Assembly (NCBI GenBank): GCA_014529385.2
Contig: CM043965.1
Coordinates: 66,061,190-66,125,189 of the forward strand
From: Adiantum capillus-veneris
Taxonomy: Eukaryota; Streptophyta; Polypodiopsida; Polypodiales; Pteridaceae
Direction: 5' to 3'
Length of the DNA: 64,000 bases
In this document: piece by piece, positions 21,702 through 31,899 of the stretch
How the letters are laid out: every line of letters begins with the position of its first letter
Numbering within the stretch: the first letter of the stretch is position 1
The notes under the pieces: generated by a model
Databases searched by the model: none
Seen by the model: the letters and a program-made list of their open reading frames with translations, nothing else
Told to the model about the DNA's origin: nothing
Made by a program: the position numbers and the translations under genes

Positions 21702-22278
21702 TGTTAACCCTCACGGCACACGGACACCCATCACCTACGATGGACGCGTATTATGTATTTGGTAGAGTCAGGTACCGGGCTTGTCGGACCAATAGGGAAA
21801 GGTAGAGTGATCGCCGATGAGAGGCGCACTTTAACTTGGACATTCAAGGGATTAGTTGGTTAAGCATGGGCGCCCAAGTGTGAATGGGGTGAGCTCCTAT
21901 AAAAGCCAACTAAACCTAATTTTTACTCATTCTCTCATTTGTGCAATTGAAGAGTGCTCTTGCTCCATCTCCATCTTCTTCTTCTTCTTCACCTCCTTGT
22001 GTGTGTGTGTGTGAGAGAGAGAGAGAGGGAGAGTGTGTGCGCGATCGAGCATTACGAAGGCACGACGGCGGCGAAGCGGTTGAGCACGGCACGACTGTAG
22101 CTTCTTCTTCATCGCGGCGAGGAATCCACCACGAAGGCGAGCGTAGAGCGGTGAGTGACACACCCTTTGTTTTCTTGAGCTTGCTAGTTTAGGCTTGTTG
22201 TGTGCTTGGAGCCGTTTGTGGCTCGCATACGGTGTATTGGCAAGTCCCTTGCTTCGACAGTGCGGCAAGGAGCGCACA
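21702..22278 (+). repeat. 3' LTR
   Basis: Partner of the LTR at 13288-13861. The few differences are a CTT repeat unit, GT/GA tract length and about four point changes. Confidence 0.95.
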
Positions 22279-22288
22279 GTCTGACTAG

Positions 22289-22891
22289 ACGACGTCAGTT
22301 TAGCCGTAGCTAGATAGCATTAGTTTAGGGTTTCTCATAGCTTATGTATCATGAGACGGATTTTATACGTCTTTTTGAACCATGTATATTATTACATTTG
22401 TCACTGCAGTTCATTTTGCCAATCAATTCTTTATGCCTATGATGTTGTACAATTGTCATTATTACATTTGCCAATCAATTCATTTTGCCTATGATGTGTA
22501 CAATTGTCAATTTTACGCTTGTCAATTTTGCAAACAATGCGTCTTGTGGGTGACTATTTTGGGTCTATTATCTACCCTTGCACTTTTTTTAAAAAGTGAA
22601 TCAAGTACAATATGGTTGATGGGTGGCAGGGCATTCAATGCCCTGTCACCAAAAAAAATTTCTCTCGGGCGTCGCTATAACCGTCGCTATTTATGGCTCT
22701 GTATCGTCGCTATAGACTTCTATGTAAACGTCGCTATGACCGTCGCTATGAGCGTCTCTATATAGCGACGCAAATAGCGACGCTCTCGTAGCGACGCTAT
22801 TAGCGACGGTTTTAGCGACGCCGGGGGTTATAAAAACCCAGTGTATTTCCGTCGCTAACAGCGTCACAAGAGCACACAACCTCTTGTAGTG
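22289..22891. promoter_or_regulatory. Right arm and subterminal repeats of the CACTA element
   Basis: 22380-22540 has three imperfect copies of a 50-bp unit (ATTACATTTGCCAATCAATTC..). 22670-22855 has about ten copies of GTCGCTAT / ATAGCGACG in both orientations, then the TIR. No gene is seen. Confidence 0.75.
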
Positions 22892-22901
22892 AATAGCTTT
22901 A

Positions 22902-25800
22902 CAGGACACAATATTGGCCATATTGTCTATTAAATTTTTCTGCTATCCCATTGAATGGCCAACAGTAGTTCACAGTTGGAGGAGCAGTACACTGTTGGAG
23001 GCTAATAGGTGCTGACATATTGGTATGCCTGTCTCCAGAAATGCTATTGCTCCGCAGTCCTTGTTCTCCGGCTTCTGTAGCATCAAAGCTCTTTGTATGG
23101 AGAAAAGAATTAGCTTCCGCTTTTGCTCTTTGACTATTCTTTTGATCTTGGCCGGCAGCGTAGGCACCTACATGATTGACTACTTGACTTCCGCTGCAAT
23201 GCTGTTGCATCTCCTTGGAGCTACACATTAACCAACTCCTAGGGACAGCATATTCTGCGTTGAATTGGTCATTAGAGATGTTTCTGTTTGTTTGCAGATC
23301 GTTCTAAATTGCTTGCCTCATCAAATTTTCAGATAGGCTATCAATAGAGTTGGAAGAGAATTGCGACTGAAGTCAACAGCTCTGCAGACCATGATTTGCA
23401 CTAGTGAAAATATTCCCCAATGCCTTTCCATCGACATTGAGCTGCCAACCACTAATCCCCTCACACTCTCTACTAAAAGCGGCACTCTTTGCTACAAGCG
23501 CAAGCAGCTAGCACTGAGGCTGCTGGCTTAATTACTTAAGGATGACCATCATAAGCTTCGTTATGATCGATCCTGCTTAGCTTTTCTGCCCTCATGTCCA
23601 GTTCGATGTTTATTCTTTCCATTTCTTCTGCCACTTCCGTCTGCATCGCCAACACCCTGAACGGGCCTGCGAAGGCAATGAGTTTTGGTGGTTCAACTCC
23701 ATATTAGGCCAACTGATTATCTTCTATTTTAGTAGCACTAGAACAGACCTCTCCCATTGGTTGATCACATGAAATATCTGATCTTTGAGAATGCTCATCA
23801 CTCCAGCTTGATGATCTACGAAATATAACCGGTCTCTGGTACTCCTTTCCGGTTCTATCTAGCTTACTGCACAGGCAAACTGCGCAGAAAAGAATTGATG
23901 TGAATCTTGAGAATTAAGCATCGGGATGTGCTGCATATCTCTCGCAAACTTGCTGCTTTTGGGGAACCTGCGAACTGCCAGTGTGGAGAATTTCGAAGTG
24001 CTTTTGAGCTCTGGCTGCGAACTGCTGTACTTTCACGGCGGCGTTTTTATTTTAATCAGTCATTATTAGCGGGGGTTTTGAGCTTTTGCTAGCGTGGAAA
24101 ACTGCCAGTGGGAAAAAGTCAAAATCTGCCTGCGCTGGACGCTGGCGGAAGACGACAAAACAATATTCAAAAGCTGTCAGCTTTGTTGACGAACGGTCGT
24201 GTGACGCAGGCAGTAGAGAGAGAGAGAGGGAGAGAGGCGCTCAACCGAGTCTGGTATGAGCTTCGCAGACATGCACTTGTCCTGGACGTCTATGACCGGC
24301 TGAATTTGACGTCCGCTCGCTCAGAAACCCAGTCAGCTTGGCTTGTTGAAGCGAAGAGATGAGGCGCAGATATGAAAAATAACGACCTGATTTGCTATTT
24401 TTAATTTGAACCCTTGCCACGTGGTGGCTTCTGCGGCCAGACATCCCCTCTCCTTTTGCTATTCTCCCGAGAACCTCCAATATTTGACACCTGGGCCCTA
24501 CCAACCAGCTTAAAGTGGAGGCCCTCCATTCTTTCCAAATTTGTTTCATCAGCCCTTCCCAAGCCAGCTCTGTCATGCCTTGCATTCTGGATGTCGTATT
24601 TAATAATCTCATAGATGGTATCATCATCCCCACTGGCTTGCATTGCAGGTTCCTCTACAACAAGACTCTCTTCCAAGGAGCCAATCTCCAAACTATTCAT
24701 CTTTTGTATTGGTTCCACACTATCGCCCACCAGGTTGTTGATAGAAACTTCCGGATCTTCTTTCCAACTTTCCATGTCATGTGTTGCAAATGGGATATCA
24801 TTATTTATAATATCCACCATGCGAATGGCATGTTCAGTAGATTGCATTGGAGCTTCCTCCTTATTCACCAAACTAGTCACTTTCTTTTGTCCATTCCTGG
24901 GCGGCGGGCTGAACATGCACATCAAAAACCTGAATATTGGTGGAAACTCCCATTGTTTCCTCTGAATCTGTCAGCCCTTTGATCTCCAACTTCGACATGT
25001 CTGGCAACTCTAGGCTGCCCACCTAAACATCATCTCATCATCATTCCCTATGCCAGGCATGTGCAACCTCCTGTGCACAAATAGCTTCTTGCAGAGCACT
25101 CCTACCTTGCTCATTTTGCAAGCTCCAATCAGCTCCTGCAGCCGACAGTCCATGGTGCAGTCGGCCAGATGCTGATGGTCACCCCTTCTTCCCTTGCAAC
25201 CTGTAGATCCCGGCAATAATGTTCTTCTGCAGCCCTTTTTTGCGCCATCTCTCTCCCTTCATTGCTCTCGGAACCAACCGGTCGCTAGACCTGGACTCCC
25301 TTGCAGTGCTCACCTTTTTCGTATGCAGTAACTCCATCGAACCTTAGCATTCTCTTTCCCTCTTGCTCTGCACATGGCCAGCCCTTGGCTCGGCTCTGTA
25401 CACCCTGTGTCCTTCCTTTCAATCGCAGGCCCCGAGAGCAGAGCCATCCTGCTGGCAAAGCAACTGACTTGTCATCCACCAATTGTAGTGAGGTGGCGGG
25501 CTCCTGCAGCTTACGAGCTGGAGAGAGAGAGAGAGAGAGATAACTACGGCAACAGTACACCCGCTCGTCCATCGCCAGCTGCTCATCATGATGAGCCCCC
25601 TCGCCTCCTGATCTGAGTACGACAGAAGGATCATACCGAAATTTCCTGCTCTGGTCTCCTCGTACGGCATAGATGGAGGAACCAAAGCCAGACCTTTCGT
25701 TGATTTTTCTTCATCTTCCAAAAACACACACAGACCGTTGTCTAGGAGTTCTGGGCTGCTTTTCATAGACGACGCGCTGCTGCTTTTTAACATCGGTGAT
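22902..25800 (-). pseudogene. Degenerate minus-strand gene, family unknown
   Basis: Several minus-strand frames look gene-like but do not join cleanly. 25419-25793 has a 75-residue polar start (MKSSPELLDNGLCVFLEDEE). 25010-25216 has ELIGACKMSKVGVLCKKLF. 24401-24925 is 174 aa and acidic, ending VWPQKPPRGKGSN. 22899-23228 is a Q/N/S-rich C-terminal part. Upstream of the last, the frame runs through GISGWQLNVDGKALGNIF with in-frame stops at about 23325 and 23378. The left CACTA flank (6566-6778) continues it. I cannot name the family. It may be a decayed regulator-like gene or several unrelated remnants. Confidence 0.35.
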
Positions 25801-25835
25801 CAAAAACGTTAGCCCCAATCAAAGGTTGAGATTGA

Positions 25836-25945
25836 GCCAAGTGGTTTAACGGCTTGGCTTCCTGCAGGAAAAGCACCTTAGGCTCACCAAGTAAAAACTG
25901 TTGTTTTTTTAACGACATGGCGTTGCAGGAGGGGCGGGGGGGGGG
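25836..25945 (+). repeat. SINE-related repeat (5' head), plus copy
   Basis: 25893-25933 (AAAACTGTTG ... GCAGGAGGG) matches the complement of 28718-28760 with four or five differences. GAGCCAAGTGGTTTAACGGC just upstream is itself A-box-like. After 25934 the copy runs into a G-rich stretch and diverges. Confidence 0.5.
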
Positions 25946-26104
25946 AGGGGGGGGTTTGCTAATGGGATCAAGGGCAAGGAAGTTCAAGCACGAAAATTGG
26001 GGAGATCGCAGCCGCAAGCATCAAATCAAAAAGTAAACTTGGACACGGGCTAAACCTGGGCAACTTGGGGAATCATGTCACCTCACACGATTGTTCACAG
26101 ATGA

Positions 26105-26330
26105 TGCGCCCGTGGGGTGAGGTGGTTAGCCTATGTGACACTCAACCTGGACTGCATGGTTATCAGTTCAAATCCTAGCGCTGCGCCTCGTTTTTCCCAT
26201 TGGCTAGGTTTACTACGCCTTTTTTTTTACGCGACCGTGTTTAGTGCGTCTCGAGATCGCGTCCCCCAACCCGGACCGTCGATCCCATTACACCCCTCGC
26301 ATTAAAGATGGGTGTCACTTAGTGCCAAGG
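26105..26330 (+). repeat. tRNA-derived SINE
   Basis: TGAGGTGGTTAGCC (26118-26131) is an A-box and AGTTCAAATCC (26165-26175) a B-box at normal tRNA spacing. A body of about 150 bp with an oligo-T stretch and CCCGGACCG follows. The layout fits a plant SINE. I could not fix the 3' end or find target duplications. Confidence 0.6.
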
Positions 26331-26777
26331 GCGCGCAAAGGCCGGGTCTTGACTAGTTAGACCTGACTCCATTGGGATCACCGATGATGCTACGTGGAGG
26401 GCATTGGAGGCTGCCGCCATCGCCATCAACATTGCCAGCGCTGACATGGAGCCCATTTGCTTATTGAAACATTGTTGTCACCTGCTTTGAGAGCTGGCTT
26501 GTTAGCAAGAGAGCTGTGCTCAACCATTCCGCTTGCTGATGTGTCCTATGGACATGCCTATAACTGTCACTTCCACATATTTTAATTGCTGATGTTTCAC
26601 ATGTTCATGCTAGTCCCTGTGCTGATACGTCACGCTATGGTTGGCGGATGGTGGACTCACGTTTGCATGGAAGACTACTAGTGGCCAATGTTTTACACCT
26701 GCTGACTTGGCATTGATCCATTAGCTGCAACGTCAATTCCGCTGAGGAAAGCTCTTTGAATGGAGGGCCGAGATTAA

Positions 26778-26950
26778 CAGCCCCCCGACTCCTGACCTTG
26801 ACGGTGTAGGGAAAGGACCTCCATTGTACGATTAGTGAGACCATATGGCGACCGGCGGAGCCGAGAGCCCCCCGACTCCTGACCTTGACGGTGTAGGGAA
26901 AGGACCTCCTCTGTACAATTAATGCCACCACATGGCGACCGGCGGAGGCC
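26778..26950. repeat. Tandem duplication, about 86-bp unit
   Basis: Two adjacent copies beginning CCCCCGACTCCTGACC and ending GGCGACCGGCGGAG..CGAGAG, with about eight differences. Both contain GTAGGGAAAGGACCTCC. Confidence 0.85.
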
Positions 26951-27039
26951 GAGAGCCATGGTGGGAGCACTAATTACGGGGGAAAGGACAATGGAGGTCC
27001 TTTCTCGACCATCAAGCGTTGAGGGGAGGGGGCCAAAAT

Positions 27040-27866
27040 GCACAGCAAAAAGGCATAGATTATGAAGAGACTTTTCCTCCCACTTGTCGTATGACTACTG
27101 TGCTTTTCTATGTGCAGTGGCAGCTCATTTTGGTTGGGATGTACATCAATCAGACATTGTTACTGCTTTCTTGTATGATGACATATTTGAGGAAGTTTAT
27201 GTAACGTAGCCTCGCGGTTTTGTCATAAAAGGACAAGAGGACAAAGTGTGCAGATGTCATAAGGCTTTGTATGGGTTGAAGCAATCTCCGCGTGCTTGGT
27301 ATGAGAAAGCTGACACTCATTTGGTTAAACGAGGCTTTCGTAACAGTCCAACAGAAAGCACATTGTATGTAAAGCGTGAGGGTGATGTACTTCTCATTGT
27401 GGTTCTTTATGTGGATGATTTGTTTATCATCACTGGACCAAATGAGAGACATATTGTTGAATTTAAGGCTGATTTGAATGCTACTTTCAAGATGAAAGAT
27501 TTGGGGATGTTGCATCATTACTTGGGTATACAGCAGTGTGATGGTGGTCTTTCCTTGTGTGAGAAAAGTTACATCGAGACATTGCTATGTAAGTTTGGAC
27601 TTGAGGATTGCAAAACTATTGCCACTCCCACGGAAACAGGTTTGAAGTTGAGTCTACATGATGCTGGCGATCCTGCTGATGTCACTCTTTACCAAACTGT
27701 TGTTGGCTGCCTCATTTATGTATGCAACACGAGGCTAGATATTCAGTTTGCAGTCTCACAGGTCAGCAGATTTATGCATAGCCCAAGTCTAAGCATTGGC
27801 AGGCTGTCAAGAGGATTTTCCGCTACCTTAGTGGCACTTTACAGCTTGGATTGTGGTGGGCTCTAA
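27040..27866 (+). pseudogene. Ty1/copia reverse transcriptase fragment
   Basis: Copia RT motifs run in order: GIDYEETFPP, AAHFGWDVHQSD (after a one-base shift near 27100), EEVYVT then a stop at 27201, CHKALYGLKQSPRAWY, the catalytic LYVDDLFI, FKMKDLGMLHHYLGIQ, TPTETGLKLS and a decayed form of the RT-RNase H linker. Two frame disruptions make it a dead fragment. No LTRs are seen nearby. Confidence 0.92.
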
Positions 27867-27869
27867 GCA

Positions 27870-28600
27870 TGAAGTTCCTCCTGAAGTAGCAGCAAAAACT
27901 GTTTAGCACTGTACATATAGTCGACAATGCACGTATAGTCAACAGAAATTGTAGCAGCCCACAAAAGCTATCCACCTGTATGACACGGTGCTAAGTCGTT
28001 CATTGGTTGAGCATACACTTGCGACATTATTTTATTACATAAGCTGACTTGTCAAAGATCCAATGGTTGAAGCAGTACATTATGTGAAATAATGGCTACT
28101 AAATGAACGCTGCAAAACACATTCCCAATGTTGATCTAGAGAGAAGCACTTGGTTGTGCACTCAGTATATTACTAGGGCTGAGTTGGCCAACATCTAGCG
28201 GTTGCATGGTAGGATTCCAACAAGGAATGGTGACTAAATGAAGGGTGTAGATTTGCTACTCCGCGACCCTGGACCTTGACGAGTTCTTGTAAGGCCACAA
28301 ATATGTCTAAGAGCATTATAGAATTTCGGGGGGGGGGGGGGTTTGGAGAGAAGGCCATTGAAGAGGGGTGGGGAATCTACGATAGAAAGGGAATCTAGGG
28401 AGTATTGGATTTTAGCAAAAGTATACTAGTATACCAATATGAGCAAGCACACTACCATGTTTTGCTAGATGAAAATGCCTCTAAGCATGACCTTGGTGTA
28501 ACATCACCTTGCACAGACTAGGATTGAAGCATGTGTCATTTCTTACATGGTATATTTGCTCTACTCCTCTCCCATTATGTGGAATCTCCATAAGTTCCAT
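27870..28600. other. Non-coding stretch with G14 homopolymer
   Basis: 28328-28341 is a G run. No gene motif is seen. Confidence 0.5.
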
Positions 28601-28619
28601 GTTCACTTTAATCATCCAC

Positions 28620-28765
28620 CTCAAAGCTCAGAGATCGTGCAAAGGTATTGAGCTTGCGACCTCAACGTTCGGACAAGGCATTCGGGTCTAACCAGCCAAG
28701 CCTGAGGCTTTGCACATCCCTCCTGCAATGCCATGCCGTTAAAAAAACAACAACAGTTTTTTGTC
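28620..28765 (-). repeat. tRNA-derived SINE, minus strand
   Basis: Reading the minus strand: a head matching 25893-25933, then GGCTTGGCTGGTTAGAC (complement of 28686-28702, A-box), then AGCTCAATACC (complement of 28644-28654, decayed B-box) preceded by GAGGTCGCA, a common plant SINE feature. Confidence 0.6.
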
Positions 28766-28991
28766 ATCTCTCATTCTGCATGCTAGCTTCGTGCCCTCTT
28801 GTCTTCCACCTTTCATCACAAAGGGGCATCTCTCTTGATTCCTCTCAAAAAGCCCTGAGAAAAATCGTACCACTCATACTATGGAGAAAAGAGGACTTGG
28901 CATTACTAGTTCTTGGGTCTCTTACTATGGATTGATATCTATATTATTTGTTTTGGTCATATATGTATGTGCAATGCTACTAGTGTGGCAA

Positions 28992-29028
28992 CCCCCCCCC
29001 CCCCCCCCCCCCCCCCCCGGGCCCCCCA
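28992..29028. repeat. Poly-C run (37 bases)
   Basis: An uninterrupted C37 followed by GGGCCCCCC. Its length may be an assembly estimate. Confidence 0.9.
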
Positions 29029-29313
29029 AAGAAATATGAAAAAAAAGATAGCGCATTGTCTAAGTGAGTGACATACGATAGTATGGTGGAGAGGCAACAC
29101 AATGTCTCTCCAAACTTTATAAGAAATGGAAGTTTACCCTGCCGTGTAGTCCATTTCCTACTACATAGTCATGGTAATCAAGAACAAGACAATGAACGTG
29201 AATTTCTCTAGATGATAATTTGGTATTCAATTCTTTGCCATGGCCACATGAATTTCTCTCTTATAATTTTGTATTCAGTTCCTTGTCACATCCATGTTGT
29301 GCATATCTTGCAA

Positions 29314-29720
29314 TCAACATGTTTCGAGAAAGCACATTTCAAATAAAAATCTCGTCAAGAACTTTATGTGCATTTTAAGGGCAGTAAGGTTAGTATACAA
29401 CAAAGCATTTCCAAGCATGATCAATGCGTTCCAAAAGACTACATTTTGGGTAGAAATCTTGTGAAAAACTTTATATGTTTTAATAAGGACACCACAATTG
29501 GCAAACATATTGACCCAAGCGGCACTGTCAAGCATAAGCTAATGATTGTGATAATCAAGGTCTGCAACTCATTCAGGTTCATTTCCATCTCCCCTTTGTA
29601 GAGCTTGGCATACATATTGACCCAAGCGGCATTGTCAAGCACAAGCTAATGATTGTAATAATCAAGGTATGCAACTCAATCAGGCTCATTGCCATCTCCC
29701 CTTTGTAGAGCTTGAGCAGT
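29314..29720 (-). pseudogene. PPR-protein remnant with 107-bp tandem duplication
   Basis: Minus-strand AAWVNMFANCG..IKTYKVFHKI.TQNVVFWNALI follows the plant PPR pattern (MYAKCG, KVF, VVSWNALI). The N-terminal side is tandemly duplicated (29500-29606 and 29607-29713), which breaks the frame. Only about two repeats remain. Confidence 0.6.
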
Positions 29721-29809
29721 TTGATCTTGGTAGTTGACCACTCCCATAATGCATCGCGCGTACAACGATCACCATGATGATCCTCTTGCCTCTTTTCAAT
29801 TATGGTCAT

Positions 29810-31030
29810 TTGTTAGCATATGCTTGAAATGAGATGGATGCTTGATAGATATTCTAGAGTTAGGCTAAGAGTAACTGAATAGGTACAGATGCCAGATCAG
29901 AGACTCAGACTTTAGATGAATTTAGATGACTAGATGACAAACACACTTCAGATGACCAGATGATAGTAGACTCATACTTCAGATGAACGATTTGAATGAA
30001 ATGAAGCAAAGACTAAAATGAGATTAACAGTTCCTATTTATAGGTGTTGACACTGGGTTCTAATGACTGCAATGTATAGTTCTACAATATAGAATTCCTC
30101 TTCTATGCCTCCACGTGGCATCTACCACTTGTGGTAACTTTGAAAATCCTCAAGCTCGAATCTCCACAGAGGACGTGTGTGAAGCATCTCTTGAAATAAG
30201 GGACTATTCTCAGCAACCACATCCTCCTCCCCTTTCTAGAGTTTTGAGATATCAAAATTTCATATTTAAGGGCTTCATCTTTTGCGTTTTCCTTTTCTCT
30301 TATTAGATGTCTTCTTCAATGCAGATCTTTGAACTGCAACAAGTGGCTTCTCAACAAATAGAGTTGAAGGCCCACAACTTTATTGAATGGTTCCCTTGTT
30401 TGGTAACCATTTGATTTTGAAGAGTGTGGAAGGTTGCATTTTCCTTTGTGATTAACTTGTAGATGGCCTCTTGCTCTAGTTGCTCTTTTCTTTTAACCAA
30501 CATTTCCACATTGTAGGATGTTATAACATACCCAAGATTTATCAATAAAAACTATTTCAATTACTGTGCAATAGTATTTGAGGTCCACATTCTCGTCAAG
30601 TTATAGAGAGTTTTAGCGGAACAATCGGATCAGAAATCGAACTCCAAGACTTTTAATTATGGCCCTTACTCACTTGGAAAGAATACATTGCTAATGTTAG
30701 GAGTAATTTAATGCCTTAATACTATGATTGAAGATAAGAGTTGACCCATAAGAAAGAAAGACAAACTTTTGACTAAAGTTTGAGAAAGGAGTAGTATTTT
30801 TAGAAAAGGAAGGGTATCTCTAAGAAAGGAAGAGTTAAAAAAGAAAGTGTATTTTTAGAAAAGGAAGAGTATTTTTGGAGAAGCAAAAGAGATAAGTCAA
30901 GATTAGAGTTTCTTTTTCTTCTTCTCCTTCAAAATAGACAAGTTTCTCCTAAAATTAGAGTCTTCTAAATCACGCATTGGGAATCGCCATACGTAAAAAA
31001 AGTTGCGAAAGTGCACGAACTTATCTTCAT
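29810..31030. other. Non-coding stretch
   Basis: AT-rich, with short internal repeats (AGATGA units 29920-29990; GAAAGGAAG units 30780-30880). No gene seen. Confidence 0.5.
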
Positions 31031-31273
31031 GCTTTTCACTATTTTTTGCACTTTCTTTTGCCTTTGAGAGCCAATATAAAGGCTCCTCTTCTCTCAGTTT
31101 CAACACACACACACACACACAAGCTCTCAGAAACGGAAGCTCTCTTGCCTTGATGTTGGAGGTTCTTCTCTCTCTCAACCTCTCAACCTTAACCCATCTC
31201 CATCTCCATCATTAACTCTAACTCCATCTCTACCGTCGTTGTGTCGTTCCTTCGATTGTAGACACCCCCCCCC

Positions 31274-31316
<43 letters not shown>

Positions 31317-31442
31317 AACAAGGAGACAACAACTATGTCTGTCATGTTGAAGCTATCCCTCTTCTCTATCTCAATACGATGGCTCCAAAGCGAGTGACAC
31401 GAAGCTCCAAGGACTCTCCTGCCATTCCACCTCCAAGGAAGG
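31031..31442 (+). other. Promoter-like region and short first exon of an unknown or gag-like ORF
   Basis: CCAATATAAAGG (TATA-like, about 31072-31083) is followed by a CT/CA-rich leader with a C20 run (31265-31284) and (TC)n (31285-31314). An ATG at 31380 then starts MAPKRVTRSSKDSPAIPPPRK, ending at a possible donor GTACAA. A possible second exon lies at about 31771-31850 (VSAAEEVEAAQPPTREVVEHV, donor GTAAGC). The basic start resembles plant retrotransposon gag. A small host gene is also possible. Confidence 0.35.
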
Positions 31443-31899
31443 TACAAAGAAAGATATCAGCTACTCCAAAATTGGGGATACCTAATTCCTAATGGCTTCA
31501 AAAAATATATATTCACTATCTATATAGTGCAAGAAAATACTTTAAAGAGAAGAAAATGCTAAAGAAAAAATAACCAAAAGAAAAACACGTATGTATCAAT
31601 GTGCACTCAACCATCTCTTTATATGGACACAAAAAGTCCTTGACTTTTCATTTTCATGGGTCTTTTCATTTCCTAAACTCAGCCTTCACTTATGCACTTA
31701 AGACGTTTTGAAAGGCTTTTCATTTTTCCGAGATTGGGGAGACCTAATCCAATCGTAGCTCAAGTAGAGGTATCAGCTGCGGAAGAAGTTGAAGCTGCCC
31801 AACCTCCAACGCGGGAGGTAGTCGAACATGTCGCTAATCTGGTAAGCAAAATTTATAATTCTCTATTGTTATACATGCTGACCTGGTAAATCCTAAAAT

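Larger units (their letters stand above)
13288..22278 (+). mobile_element. Gag-protease-only LTR retrotransposon nested in the CACTA element
   Basis: The 8,991-bp element has near-identical LTRs (574 and 577 bp, TGTTAACC...GCGCACA) and a perfect 5-bp target duplication GTCTG (13283-13287 and 22279-22283). It also has an Asp-tRNA-type primer site and a polypurine tract abutting the 3' LTR. It encodes a 1238-aa gag and an overlapping aspartic protease frame. I find no reverse transcriptase, RNase H or integrase motif between 19735 and 21701. The LTRs differ by about four substitutions plus microsatellite length, so insertion was recent and post-dates the CACTA element. The priming site and gag-protease style fit the Ty3/gypsy Tat/Athila side of the family. 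It must borrow pol from a relative. Confidence 0.95.
6789..22891 (+). mobile_element. CACTA (En/Spm-type) DNA transposon carrying a nested LTR retrotransposon
   Basis: The terminal inverted repeats are 12 bp and perfect: CACTACAAGAGG at 6789-6800 and its complement at 22880-22891. Both ends carry subterminal GCGTCGCTA-type repeats, as in CACTA elements. Inside are a Tnp2-like transposase gene (8926-11710) and a TnpA/Tnp1-like second gene (11983-13287). Removing the retrotransposon at 13288-22278 and one copy of its 5-bp TSD leaves about 7.1 kb. The element is flanked by the 10-bp direct repeat AATAGCTTTA (6779-6788 and 22892-22901), much longer than the 3-bp duplication usual for this superfamily. 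The transposase lacks its central core, so this copy is probably immobile without help. Confidence 0.92.
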
